64,000 nt of DNA, from the NCBI RefSeq assembly GCF_025854275.1, contig NZ_CP107567.1:4216001-4280000 (forward strand). The letters are read 5' to 3'. The notes below the pieces were generated by a model that was given only the letters and a program-made list of their open reading frames with translations, was not told where the DNA came from and searched no databases. The position numbers and the translations under genes are program-made. Source of the DNA: Streptomyces peucetius (lineage in GTDB: Bacteria; Actinomycetota; Actinomycetes; Streptomycetales; Streptomycetaceae). Below are positions 8,604 through 15,569 of the stretch, piece by piece; the stretch's first letter is position 1, and each line of letters starts with the position of its first letter.

Positions 8604-9257
8604 TCAGCGGGCGTGGAGCATGTAGGTGTTCTCCAGCTCGTCCTGGACGACGGTGGCCTTCTTGTCGACCGTCCGCACATGCATGTCCTGATCGGGGGTG
8701 TGGGTGCGGAACCGCCAGCCCTTCGGGAGCTGCAGCCGGTCGCCGAGGGAGGCCAGGGAGTCCATGCTCTGGCTGTCGTCCACGGTGTGCGAGTACGCCT
8801 GCAGGACGTACGTCCGGCCTTCGGCGTCGGTCAGCGCATACGCGGGCCTGCCGGCCTTCAGGACGTACTCGGTGTCCCGGTCCACCGTAGTGGCCACGTA
8901 GTGCTTCTTACCCGGCCCCGCGGTGACGTCGACGTCCGGCGGGATGCGGACCTCGGCCGCCCAGCGGGCCTCCAGGCCGTCGAACTTCTCGACGTCGCCC
9001 CAGGCGTACGTGGTGACCTCGTCGATCGTCCAGAACCGGGGCCCGTTCAGGAACACGGCGGGGACGCCGAACTCCGCCGCCAGAGCGCCCGCATCCAGCG
9101 CGTTCCACTTGTCGAGGGGGCAGTCGTTGAGGCCGTAGGTGGTGTAGACGGCCGCCTTGAGACCGCCGCGCTCATCCGGCGAGATGAGCAGGACCTCGCC
9201 GTAGCGCTCGTCACGCATACCGCTCTGGTGCCGGGACGGCTTCGCCGGGTCGGACAT
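8604..9257 (-). CDS. Conserved hypothetical cytoplasmic protein, 217 residues
   Basis: The ATG at 9257 follows AGGAGG with ideal spacing. The protein is soluble, with segments AAVYTTYGLNDCP, NGPRFWTIDEVTTY and, near the C-terminus, MHVRTVDKKATVVQDELENTY. I recognise similar proteins of unknown function in many bacteria but cannot name a family. It is the best-preserved cargo gene in the element's middle. It lies next to fragments on both sides and so has no evident operon partner. Confidence 0.65.
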   Translation of the reverse strand: MSDPAKPSRHQSGMRDERYGEVLLISPDERGGLKAAVYTTYGLNDCPLDKWNALDAGALAAEFGVPAVFLNGPRFWTIDEVTTYAWGDVEKFDGLEARWAAEVRIPPDVDVTAGPGKKHYVATTVDRDTEYVLKAGRPAYALTDAEGRTYVLQAYSHTVDDSQSMDSLASLGDRLQLPKGWRFRTHTPDQDMHVRTVDKKATVVQDELENTYMLHAR

Positions 9258-9499
9258 GGCTCCTCCTTGTCACGGCCCGTCGCCCACGGCTGCGGGAGCC
9301 GGGCTGCGGGCCGGGGCCCGCCCGCAGGCGGGCCAGGGTCGTGACGCGCGTCGTCCACTTCATCCAGGTCAGCACACCCGGGGCGTTGCCGCACGCCGTA
9401 GATGAACCACACTGTCTCGCCATGCTCACCCGCGGCGGCGTACGACACCTGCAAATCTGGCTTCGTTTCCCAGCCGGTGCTGCTCCTGTGTCATCTGCA

Positions 9500-9992
9500 G
9501 GACGTACTCAGCCGGGCGGGCTCAGGCGTACGACCCTGTCGCCGCGGGCGACGACGGCTTCGAGTTCTCGGATTCCTTGCCGGATCGGCGCGCTCTCCCC
9601 GATGCCGCGATCACGAGGCCTTCGGCAGCGATCCCGCTGCAGTTGCTGCTCGGTGACGCCAGCGGCCTGGGCGTCGAACAGGCGGGCCGCGTACTGGGCG
9701 ATGCCGGTCGATGTCGCCCCTGCTTCCTGGCCCGATCGCGCACACGGGGCTGGCAAGTCCTTGCGGACGTCGGCTTCGAGGCGGGCGGCGAGCTCCTGGC
9801 GGGGCGGCGGATCTGGCCGGTGAGGTAGCGCTCCACGGTGCGCTGGGAAACGCCCAGGCGTGCTGCGACGACGCGGGTGGAGCCGCGCTCGTGCTTGACG
9901 AGGAACCGCATCTGGGCACCGTCGGATTTCGGGATCGGGCGGGTGGACACGCGCCCGGCGGCACGGTTGAGGCTGTCTGCGATGACCCCCAC
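9500..9992 (-). pseudogene. Telomere terminal protein gene (tpg) relic, multiply frameshifted
   Basis: A GTG start (9992) with GGAGG upstream begins MGVIADSLNRAAGR, then RPIPKSDGAQMRFLVKH and ARLGVSQRTVERYLTGQIRRP, which matches the N-terminal HTH of Streptomyces Tpg telomere proteins. After QIRRP the homology moves to another frame (RQELAARLEADVRKD), back (CQPRVRDRARKQG), away again (ATSTGIAQYAARLFDAQAAG) and back (GIAAEGLV). That makes at least four frame changes, the first in a C-run. Tpg caps and primes ends of linear replicons. No tap partner gene is recognisable upstream. It is a decayed relic. Confidence 0.75.
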
Positions 9993-10152
9993 GAAAGAGC
10001 CTCCGTTCCTGGTGATCTTCTACCGGCGTCTGCGGGCCAACCTCTCCAGAGGGTGACCGCGGACATCAAGGGCAGGGCCCTGAAGCGCTGGGGGTCGCCG
10101 AACAGCCGATCACACCGTCAGTTGAGAACCTGCACCTCTCGGACGTCGACTG

Positions 10153-10578
10153 TGAAGGGCAAGGGCGCCAAGCGGACCGACTTCCGCAAGAACTGCCAGC
10201 TCGGTTTGAACGTGTACGCCCCGCAGGGCTTCACCTATGCCATCGCCAAGGCCGACTATCGCGGCTTCGCCAGCCCGCAGAACGGCGCGAGCGCCACGCA
10301 GCGGGCCAGCTACTACTTCCAGGGCATGTCCCGGACGCCGTACCGCAGCCACCGGTTCCACGGCCCGCTCCAGGACAACTGGCAGGTCTCCGACACATCT
10401 GCCATCCACGCCCTCGTCCTGCGGTGAGGAGCGGAACTTCGACATCAACACCGCGCTACTCGTGAACGGAGGACGCGCCGACACGACCAACACCACCAGG
10501 TTCATGGCGATGGACTCGACAGACGGCAGCCTCACGACCAAGTACCACTTCGCCTGGAAGAAGTGCCCGGTGCGCTGA
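10153..10578 (+). pseudogene. DUF4360 secreted protein, truncated and frameshifted
   Basis: The segment RTDFRKNCQLGLNVYAPQGF, then AIAKADYRGFA, ASYYFQGMSRTPY and DNWQ matches DUF4360, a family of secreted proteins of unknown function. The first frame stops at 10425-10427. The homologous C-terminus (CGEERNFDINTALLVNGG, MAMDSTDGSLTTKYHFAWKKCP) continues at once in another frame to 10578. The N-terminal third and the signal peptide are missing. The gene is therefore broken twice and not expected to give a working product. Confidence 0.75.
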
Positions 10579-10809
10579 CGCCCGCGTAGCCGGCCCGGCG
10601 CCCGACGTGTCGGCCGCCGGGCCGCCGATCCGCGCCCCTTGGACGACCGTCGTCGTCCCGCTGGCGGCGCTTGTGGCAGGAGCCACCGTCCCAAAGGATC
10701 CTGCGAAGCCTCGCCAGGCGCCACCGTGACTGAATCAGCGCTCCCGGCAGGGCACGTCCCGGTACCGCCAGCACACCAAGTCCCTGCACTGACCCGGGCA
10801 ACACCCAGG

Positions 10810-11304
10810 TCAGTGCACGAGATAGAGGGTGAGGGCTCCACCTGACTCGGAGATGCTGGCGACATGAGCATGACCACGGGCAGTGGCGTACGCGCCGGTG
10901 CCGCCGGTGATGGCGAGCTCGAAGTCGCTGGGCGGGCCGCCGACAGGGGTGGTCTGCAGGTGCTGCCACGTCACCTGCCCCCGGGGAAGGCTGAAAGTGC
11001 CTGTGCAGTGAGTGGTTTGCGCTGCCACTCGGGTGCACACTGCTCCCTCGGTGCCATAGCCGACACCTCCGCGAAAGAGGTTCGCGGTGATGATGATCTG
11101 ATCACCGACCCCGCGTCCAGGTGTCCCGTTGTCGACCACCGTGGTTCCTGTACCCGTAGACGTCAGGCTGATGACTTCCTTGCGCTTGACGTCCATGCCC
11201 CAGTCCACGGGGTACGGCTTATGGGACGCAGAGGCGGAACCGGCGAGAGTCGCGAGCGACAACGCCGTTGCTGCCACCACGCTCCACTTCGAAATGGATT
11301 GCAT
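10810..11304 (-). CDS. Secreted allene-oxide-cyclase/dirigent-like protein
   Basis: The ATG at 11304 follows GAGGAAG. The 164-residue product starts with a signal peptide (cleavage near ASA-SHK, residue 26). The mature part is a beta-rich single domain with GVGDQIIITANLF, GTEGAVCTRV, HCTGTFSLPRGQ and a late FELAITGGTGAYATARG, the last being typical of the allene oxide cyclase/dirigent barrel fold. The two Cys in CTRV and HCTG could form a disulfide. Such proteins are common in Streptomyces secretomes, with no defined role. It is intact within the element and not part of a visible operon. Confidence 0.65.
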   Translation of the reverse strand: MQSISKWSVVAATALSLATLAGSASASHKPYPVDWGMDVKRKEVISLTSTGTGTTVVDNGTPGRGVGDQIIITANLFRGGVGYGTEGAVCTRVAAQTTHCTGTFSLPRGQVTWQHLQTTPVGGPPSDFELAITGGTGAYATARGHAHVASISESGGALTLYLVH

Positions 11305-11530
11305 TCTTCCTCGCCTGATGATCGCGGGCTCCTTGGGTGCGCCCGCCCAAGAATTCTCATTGTGCGATGGAGCGTCAATTCTCAAACTCATCAAAAGTGC
11401 CTGGTTCATCCGTCCGGCGGCATCTCCCCCAACACACCCAGACCGACCACGCCCAATGGCCCCGGCCGAGAAGGTCCGAGACCTTGCCGTGTGAGGTTCC
11501 CCCGTTGCGCGAGAAATGCTGATCAGCCTG

Positions 11531-11635
11531 TCAGTGAGGTTGACGGGGTTTCAGGTTCGTCGGTTCGGCCGTCACCTGCTCGGCGTAGTGTTTCTCCTCG
11601 AATTCGAAGGAAGCCGAGCCGTTCCTGGATGCGGC
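11531..11635 (-). pseudogene. IS3-type transposase C-terminal relic
   Basis: On the minus strand RIQERLGFL in one frame passes to FEFEEKHYAEQVTAEPTNLK in the next, which matches the end of IS3-family OrfB proteins (RLH.RLGYLSP.EFE-like ending). Only about 35 codons with an internal frameshift remain. It abuts the point where integrase homology begins on the other strand, so insertion of this IS probably removed the integrase 5' end. Confidence 0.55.
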
Positions 11636-11653
11636 GGGACCAGCCCTGCCGGC

Positions 11654-12607
11654 CTGAACTTCAAGGAGTACGCGCTCCAGTGGGTCGAGAAACGCGGCCT
11701 GTCCGCGACAACCGATGAGCTGTACCGCCGACTCCTGCGGCTGCATCTGCTGCCCACCTTCGAGGGCCTGGACCTCGACGACATCACCGCGCCTCGCGTC
11801 CGTACCTGGCGGGCCGAGCGGCTGGCGTCCACCGGGGCCGCCACGACCGTGTCCAAGTCGTACCGGCTCCTCAAGGCCATCATGGAGACTGCCGTCGATG
11901 ACGAGCTGATCCGCCGCAATCCCTGCCGCATCAAGGGTGCTGGTAAGGAGTCGTCCGCAGAACGGCAGATCGCCACCGTCGACCAGGTCGATGCGCTCGC
12001 CGACGCCCTCGGTCCTCGCTGGCGGCTGATGGTCTACCTCGGTGCGTACGGTCCGATGCGGCCGGAGGAGCAAGCCGAGCTGCGGCGCAAGGATGTCGAC
12101 CTGGACGCGATGACCGTCCGCGTGCGCATGGCCGCGCCCGAGCTGACGACCGGCCACCGCGCCCTTGGCGACACCAAGTCGGAGGCGGGCAAGCGGCTCG
12201 TGGTTCTGCCGGCCTTTCTGCGGACTGACCTTCGTCGGCATCTCGACTGGTACGCGGAGAAGGGGCCGGACGGACTTCTGTTCGTGGGGGAGAAGGGCAA
12301 GCCGTTCCGGCGTTCCACCTTCGGGAGGAAGTGGCGTCGTGGCCGCGCCCTCGTCGGCATGCCGGACGGCTTCCGCTTCTACGATCTTCGTCACACCGGG
12401 CACACCCTCGCGACCCGGTCCGGAGCCTCGCTCAAGGACACGATGGTCCGCGCCGGGCAGTCCTCGGAGAAGGCCGCGCTGATCTATCAGCACTCCGACT
12501 TGGACCGGCAGCAGGAAGTTGCAAGCGGGCTGGATCAGCTGGTGCGGGCCGCCCGCCAGAAGGGCACGGAGAAGCCTTCTGGTGCGGATCTGGTGCAAGG
12601 CGCTTAG
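11654..12607 (+). pseudogene. Tyrosine site-specific integrase, N-terminally truncated
   Basis: From FKEYALQWVEKRGLS the sequence is a phage-type tyrosine recombinase: a core-binding domain (TDELYRRLLRLHLLPTFE) and a catalytic domain with the box I Arg in GPMRPEEQAELR, FYDLRHTGHTLA (the R..H pair), AGQSSEKAALIYQH with the nucleophile Tyr. The usual 60-80-residue N-terminal arm-binding domain is absent. The frame upstream to an ATG at 11516 reads through an IS3 relic in antisense. The gene ends 51 bp from the tRNA-Gly 3' end, its presumed target. The catalytic core looks intact, but recombination without the arm domain is doubtful. Confidence 0.8.
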
Positions 12608-12626
12608 CGCGGTCTGGACAACAAAG

Positions 12627-12653
12627 AAGCCCCGGGCCGCTGGCCTGGGGCTT
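12627..12653. terminator. Hairpin between integrase and tRNA-Gly
   Basis: AAGCCCCGGGCC (12627-12638) and GGCCTGGGGCTT (12642-12653) form a 12-bp stem with one G-T pair and a 3-nt loop. It serves both the integrase from the left and the tRNA from the right. The similar hairpin at 4451-4477 is its counterpart outside the left repeat. Confidence 0.7.
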
Positions 12654-12658
12654 TCTGC

Positions 12659-12702
12659 TGGAGCGGGTGACGGGAATCGAACCCGCGCTCTGAGCTTGGG
12701 AA
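12659..12702 (-). repeat. Right attachment site: 44-bp tRNA 3'-half repeat
   Basis: Identical to 4483-4526. Sequence beyond 12702 is the chromosomal 5' half of the tRNA. The repeat ends two bases into the anticodon arm, on the 5' side of the anticodon loop. Confidence 0.92.
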
Positions 12703-12732
12703 GCTCATGTTCTACCATTAAACTACACCCGC
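12659..12732 (-). tRNA. tRNA-Gly, anticodon CCC
   Basis: On the minus strand a 74-nt cloverleaf starts with the acceptor GCGGGTG and ends with CACCCGC, discriminator U and an encoded CCA (12659-12661). The anticodon arm is TGAGC-TTCCCAA-GCTCA, so the anticodon is CCC, reading GGG. The D arm has AATGGTAGA and the T arm GCGGG-TTCGATT-CCCGT. Its 3' half (12659-12702) is the attachment site of the integrated element, repeated at 4483-4526; the tRNA stays intact after integration. Confidence 0.95.
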
Positions 12733-12952
12733 GCGGCGGACCGGTGATCGGTGCCGCATCGTCGCACACTCTACCCCATCGCTCGCCCCATGGTGTATTT
12801 CGCCGCGGGGCGTTCGTGGTTTCCGCGGTGCGGACGCCGCTGCGGGGCGCGGGAGTTGGGGCGTACGGTGGAGGGGCGGAGTGCCGCGTGCGGCGGTGTC
12901 CGAGGTATCCCCTAATGTGACCTTCGTCCGCATTCGCTGGGGAAGGGGCCCG

Positions 12953-13135
12953 ATGGACTTGATGGAGCGCACCGTCGTCCGCTGTGCCGAGGGGCACGTG
13001 TTCAGTACCGCTTCGTTTCCGATGCAGCAGCTCGGCACCGACCGGATCGGTCCCGGGCGGCTCATCCGGTGTCCGCGGTGTGCGCGGCTGAGGAGCGCCG
13101 TGCCCGTGGCTCAGGGGCGGCAGCACAAGCAGTAA
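12953..13135 (+). CDS. Small zinc-ribbon-like protein, 60 residues
   Basis: The ATG at 12953 follows GGGGAAGGGG. The sequence [11 protein letters not shown], followed by [12 protein letters not shown], gives a CxxGH...CPxC pattern typical of a small treble-clef or zinc ribbon. It stands directly outside the integrated element, 68 bp before dcd on the same strand. Function unknown; zinc or nucleic acid binding is inferred from the Cys/His pattern. Confidence 0.6.
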   Translation: MDLMERTVVRCAEGHVFSTASFPMQQLGTDRIGPGRLIRCPRCARLRSAVPVAQGRQHKQ

Positions 13136-13203
13136 GGGTGGAGCGAGCGCGCGGGCAGGTGTCCGATTGGGGACGGCCCGCGCGCTCTGCGTATCCTCGG
13201 GAC

Positions 13204-13779
13204 GTGCTTCTCTCAGACAAGGACATCCGGGCCGAGATCGCCGCCGGGCGCGTGCGTATCGACCCTTACGACGAATCCATGGTGCAGCCCTCGAGCATCG
13301 ATGTGCGGCTGGACCGCTACTTCCGGGTGTTCGAGAATCACCGCTATCCGCACATCGACCCTGCCGTCGAGCAGAGCGATCTGACCCGGCTCGTCGAGCC
13401 GGAGGGCGACGAGGCGTTCATCCTCCACCCCGGCGAGTTCGTGCTGGCGTCGACCTATGAGGTCATCTCGCTGCCGGACGACCTCGCCTCGCGGCTGGAG
13501 GGCAAGTCCAGCCTCGGGCGGCTCGGGCTCGTGACGCACTCGACGGCCGGCTTCATCGACCCCGGGTTCTCCGGGCACGTCACGCTCGAGCTGTCGAATC
13601 TCGCCACGCTGCCGATCAAGCTCTGGCCGGGCATGAAGATCGGGCAGCTGTGCATGTTCCGGCTCAGCTCGCCCGCGGAGGAGCCGTACGGCAGCGAGCG
13701 CTACGGCTCCCGCTACCAGGGGCAGCGCGGGCCCACGGCCTCCCGGTCGTATCTCAATTTCCATCGGACGCAGGTGTGA
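13204..13779 (+). CDS. dcd: dCTP deaminase (probably bifunctional, dUMP-forming)
   Basis: This 191-residue protein starts at the GTG at 13204 ([16 protein letters not shown]). It has the trimeric dCTP deaminase/dUTPase fold signatures: [11 protein letters not shown], the substrate loop [10 protein letters not shown] (residues 100-109), and [17 protein letters not shown] with E129 in the place of the catalytic Glu. Similarity to the Mycobacterium tuberculosis Dcd is high over the whole length. That enzyme both deaminates dCTP and hydrolyses dUTP, so the same bifunctional activity is likely, giving dUMP for thymidylate synthesis. The phosphoribosyltransferase gene follows after 16 bp, so the two are probably co-transcribed. 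Confidence 0.93.
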   Translation: MLLSDKDIRAEIAAGRVRIDPYDESMVQPSSIDVRLDRYFRVFENHRYPHIDPAVEQSDLTRLVEPEGDEAFILHPGEFVLASTYEVISLPDDLASRLEGKSSLGRLGLVTHSTAGFIDPGFSGHVTLELSNLATLPIKLWPGMKIGQLCMFRLSSPAEEPYGSERYGSRYQGQRGPTASRSYLNFHRTQV

Positions 13780-13795
13780 GGACCGGAGCAGCGGC

Positions 13796-14293
13796 ATGAG
13801 TGACGTACGCGAGAACCTGACCTACGAGAAGTTCGGCAGCGCGATCCGTGAGCTGGCGCAGACGATCGCCGACGACGGGTACGAGCCCGACGTCGTGCTG
13901 TCCATCGCGCGCGGCGGGGTGTTCGTGGCCGGCGGGCTGGCGTACGCGCTGGACTGCAAGAACATCCACCTGGTGAACGTGGAGTTCTACACCGGCGTCG
14001 GAACCACGCTGGAGATGCCGGTCATGCTGGCGCCCGTGCCCAACGTCATCGACTTCTCCAACAAGAAGGTCCTCATCGCGGACGACGTCGCCGACACCGG
14101 CAAGACGCTCAAGCTCGTCCACGACTTCTGCCTCGACCATGTGGCGGAGGTGCGGTCCGCGGTGATCTATGAGAAGTCGCACTCGCTCGTGAAGTGCGAG
14201 TACGTGTGGAAGCGCACCGACGACTGGATCAACTTCCCCTGGAGCGTGGAGAAGCCCGTCGTGCGGCGGAGCGGTCAGGTGCTGGACGCCTGA
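13796..14293 (+). CDS. Purine-type phosphoribosyltransferase
   Basis: This 165-residue type I phosphoribosyltransferase has the PRPP-binding signature VLIADDVADTGKT at residues 92-104 and an N-terminal VLSIARGGVFVAG loop. Length and the C-terminal KRTDDWINFPW segment fit the xanthine/hypoxanthine phosphoribosyltransferase-like branch that uses PRPP to salvage a base; the exact base cannot be told. It follows dcd by 16 bp with a GGAG site, suggesting a nucleotide-metabolism operon, and is closed by the hairpin at 14341. Confidence 0.8.
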   Translation: MSDVRENLTYEKFGSAIRELAQTIADDGYEPDVVLSIARGGVFVAGGLAYALDCKNIHLVNVEFYTGVGTTLEMPVMLAPVPNVIDFSNKKVLIADDVADTGKTLKLVHDFCLDHVAEVRSAVIYEKSHSLVKCEYVWKRTDDWINFPWSVEKPVVRRSGQVLDA

Positions 14294-14340
14294 CGCCGGG
14301 ACACCCCGCACGCACGGCACAAGCGGCACACAGGTGATAA

Positions 14341-14384
14341 GCGAAGGCCCCGCCGGACCGGGTTCAGGTCGGCGGGGCCTTCGC
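14341..14384. terminator. Bidirectional hairpin terminator
   Basis: GCGAAGGCCCCGCCGGACC and its complement (one-base bulge) flank GGGTTCA. It separates the convergent phosphoribosyltransferase and Yip1-family genes and ends 14 bp before the stop of the latter. Confidence 0.85.
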
Positions 14385-14397
14385 GGGTGTACGGGGC

Positions 14398-15273
14398 TCA
14401 GATCGTGCCGAGCTTGATGATCGACAGGAGCGCGATCAGCTGGATCGCCGACGCGCCCAGCGCCTTCGGCCACGGCAGGTCGTGCGACTTGCTCACCATC
14501 GTCGTGAACAGCGCGCCCGCCGCCAGCCAGGTCACCCAACCGAGCAGCTGCACCAGGGAGTTCTCGCCGCCGAGGAACATGGCGAAGATGAGGCGCGGCG
14601 CGTCCGTGACGGACATGATCAGCATGGAGAGGCCCACGGTGGGCTGCCACGCGCCGTTGCCGCCGAGCTGGCGGGCCAGGGTGTGGGTCACGGCGCCGAG
14701 GACCAGGCCGCTGACGACGAACGCGGCGCCGGTGATCAGGACGTACGGAATCGCGTTCGCGAGCGTCGCGTTGATGACCTCGTCACGGGGCTCGTCGAAG
14801 CCGAAGATCGCGAGCATGCCGTAGAGCAGGGTGACGACCAGCGCCGGGATCCAGACCGCGTAGTCGCGCATCTGGAGGAACGTCGGCCCGGGCCGGAGCA
14901 CTATGCCGCTCAGCAGCTGCTTCCAGTGCAGGCGCGGGCCCGTGGGGGCGGCAGGCGCGGCACCCGCGTGGTAGGTCGCGCCCTCGCCGTAGGGGTCGTC
15001 GTGCACGCTGAACATCTGCGTGTGGCCGGGGTTGTTGGCCGCGTACGGGTCCTGGGCCGCGCCGTACTGGGGGTGCGGGTCGCCGAAGTACTCCGGCTCG
15101 CCGTAGCCCCCGCCGCCCTGGGGCGCGCCGCCGGCCCGGGGCCACTGCTGCTGATGCGTGTACGGCGGCGCAGGGGCCTGACCGCCGCCCGTGTAGGGCG
15201 GCGGCGCCTGCTGCGCCTGCTGTCGTTGCGGGGTGCGGTTGTCCCGGCCGCGTCCGATCCTGAATCCAGCCAC
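14398..15273 (-). CDS. Yip1-family integral membrane protein
   Basis: The GTG at 15273 (VAGFRIGRGRDN) is taken as the start because this N-terminus is conserved in Streptomyces; the frame is open to an ATG at 15354. Of 291 residues, about the first 115 are Pro/Gln/Gly/Tyr-rich and disordered. The rest holds the Yip1 domain (GPTFLQMRDYAVW, TDAPRLIFAMFLGG) with about five transmembrane helices. Bacterial Yip1 proteins have no settled function. It is monocistronic, converging on the dcd unit. Between it and the EtfD-like gene lies an open region with a terminator and short repeats. Confidence 0.75.
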   Translation of the reverse strand: MAGFRIGRGRDNRTPQRQQAQQAPPPYTGGGQAPAPPYTHQQQWPRAGGAPQGGGGYGEPEYFGDPHPQYGAAQDPYAANNPGHTQMFSVHDDPYGEGATYHAGAAPAAPTGPRLHWKQLLSGIVLRPGPTFLQMRDYAVWIPALVVTLLYGMLAIFGFDEPRDEVINATLANAIPYVLITGAAFVVSGLVLGAVTHTLARQLGGNGAWQPTVGLSMLIMSVTDAPRLIFAMFLGGENSLVQLLGWVTWLAAGALFTTMVSKSHDLPWPKALGASAIQLIALLSIIKLGTI

Positions 15274-15479
15274 GTCATCGAACGTACCTGGTCCGGCGGG
15301 GCAGGGTGGCGGTGGACCGGAAACGCGAGGGGGTTTGCGGCCGACCTGTGACATCCCCTAAGGGGACCCTGAGGGCCCGCCCCCCGAGACCGGACCCCTG
15401 CCGAGAGGTGGGAAGTCCGGTCCGGCCGGAGCCCGCAGCCCCTGTCGCGGGTGTCCGCCGCCCGGGCGCCGAAACGCGA

Positions 15480-15514
15480 ACGGCCGGTCCTGCCCCCGAG
15501 GCAGGTCCGGCCGT
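15480..15514 (-). terminator. Hairpin terminator after the Fe-S oxidoreductase gene
   Basis: ACGGCCGGTCCTGCC (15480-15494) pairs with 15500-15514 with a single mismatch and a 5-nt loop. It lies 56 bp beyond the stop codon at 15570. Confidence 0.7.
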
Positions 15515-15521
15515 CGCTGTT

Positions 15522-15565
15522 CTCCCGTGGAGAGATCTCTCCCGTGGAGTCCTGCTCCTGTGGAG
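15522..15565. repeat. Three spaced CTCC(C/T)GTGGAG repeats
   Basis: CTCCCGTGGAG occurs at 15522-15532 and 15539-15549, and CTCCTGTGGAG at 15555-15565, each itself an imperfect inverted repeat. The first two are joined by AGAGATCTCT symmetry. They lie between the stop of the EtfD-like gene and its terminator, so they would be transcribed in the 3' untranslated region. Confidence 0.5.
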
Positions 15566-15569
15566 ACGG

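Larger units (their letters stand above)
4483..12702. mobile_element. Degenerate element integrated at tRNA-Gly(CCC)
   Basis: About 8.2 kb lies between two 44-bp direct repeats (4483-4526 and 12659-12702). The integrase gene ends 51 bp from the right-hand repeat, as in actinomycete integrative elements and prophages. Inside are decayed IS fragments, a tpg relic, a broken DUF4360 gene, two small open frames and a few intact cargo genes. I see no replication initiator, FtsK-like transfer protein, excisionase or phage structural gene. The integrase lacks its N-terminal arm-binding region. The element is therefore probably immobile: a relic of an integrative element overwritten by later insertions. 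Confidence 0.85.

Noticed and set aside
9258..9454. Minus-strand segment with GEHGETVWFIYGVRQ as a truncated gene
   Set aside because: About 15 codons look protein-like, but the frame is broken at both sides and I recognise no family.
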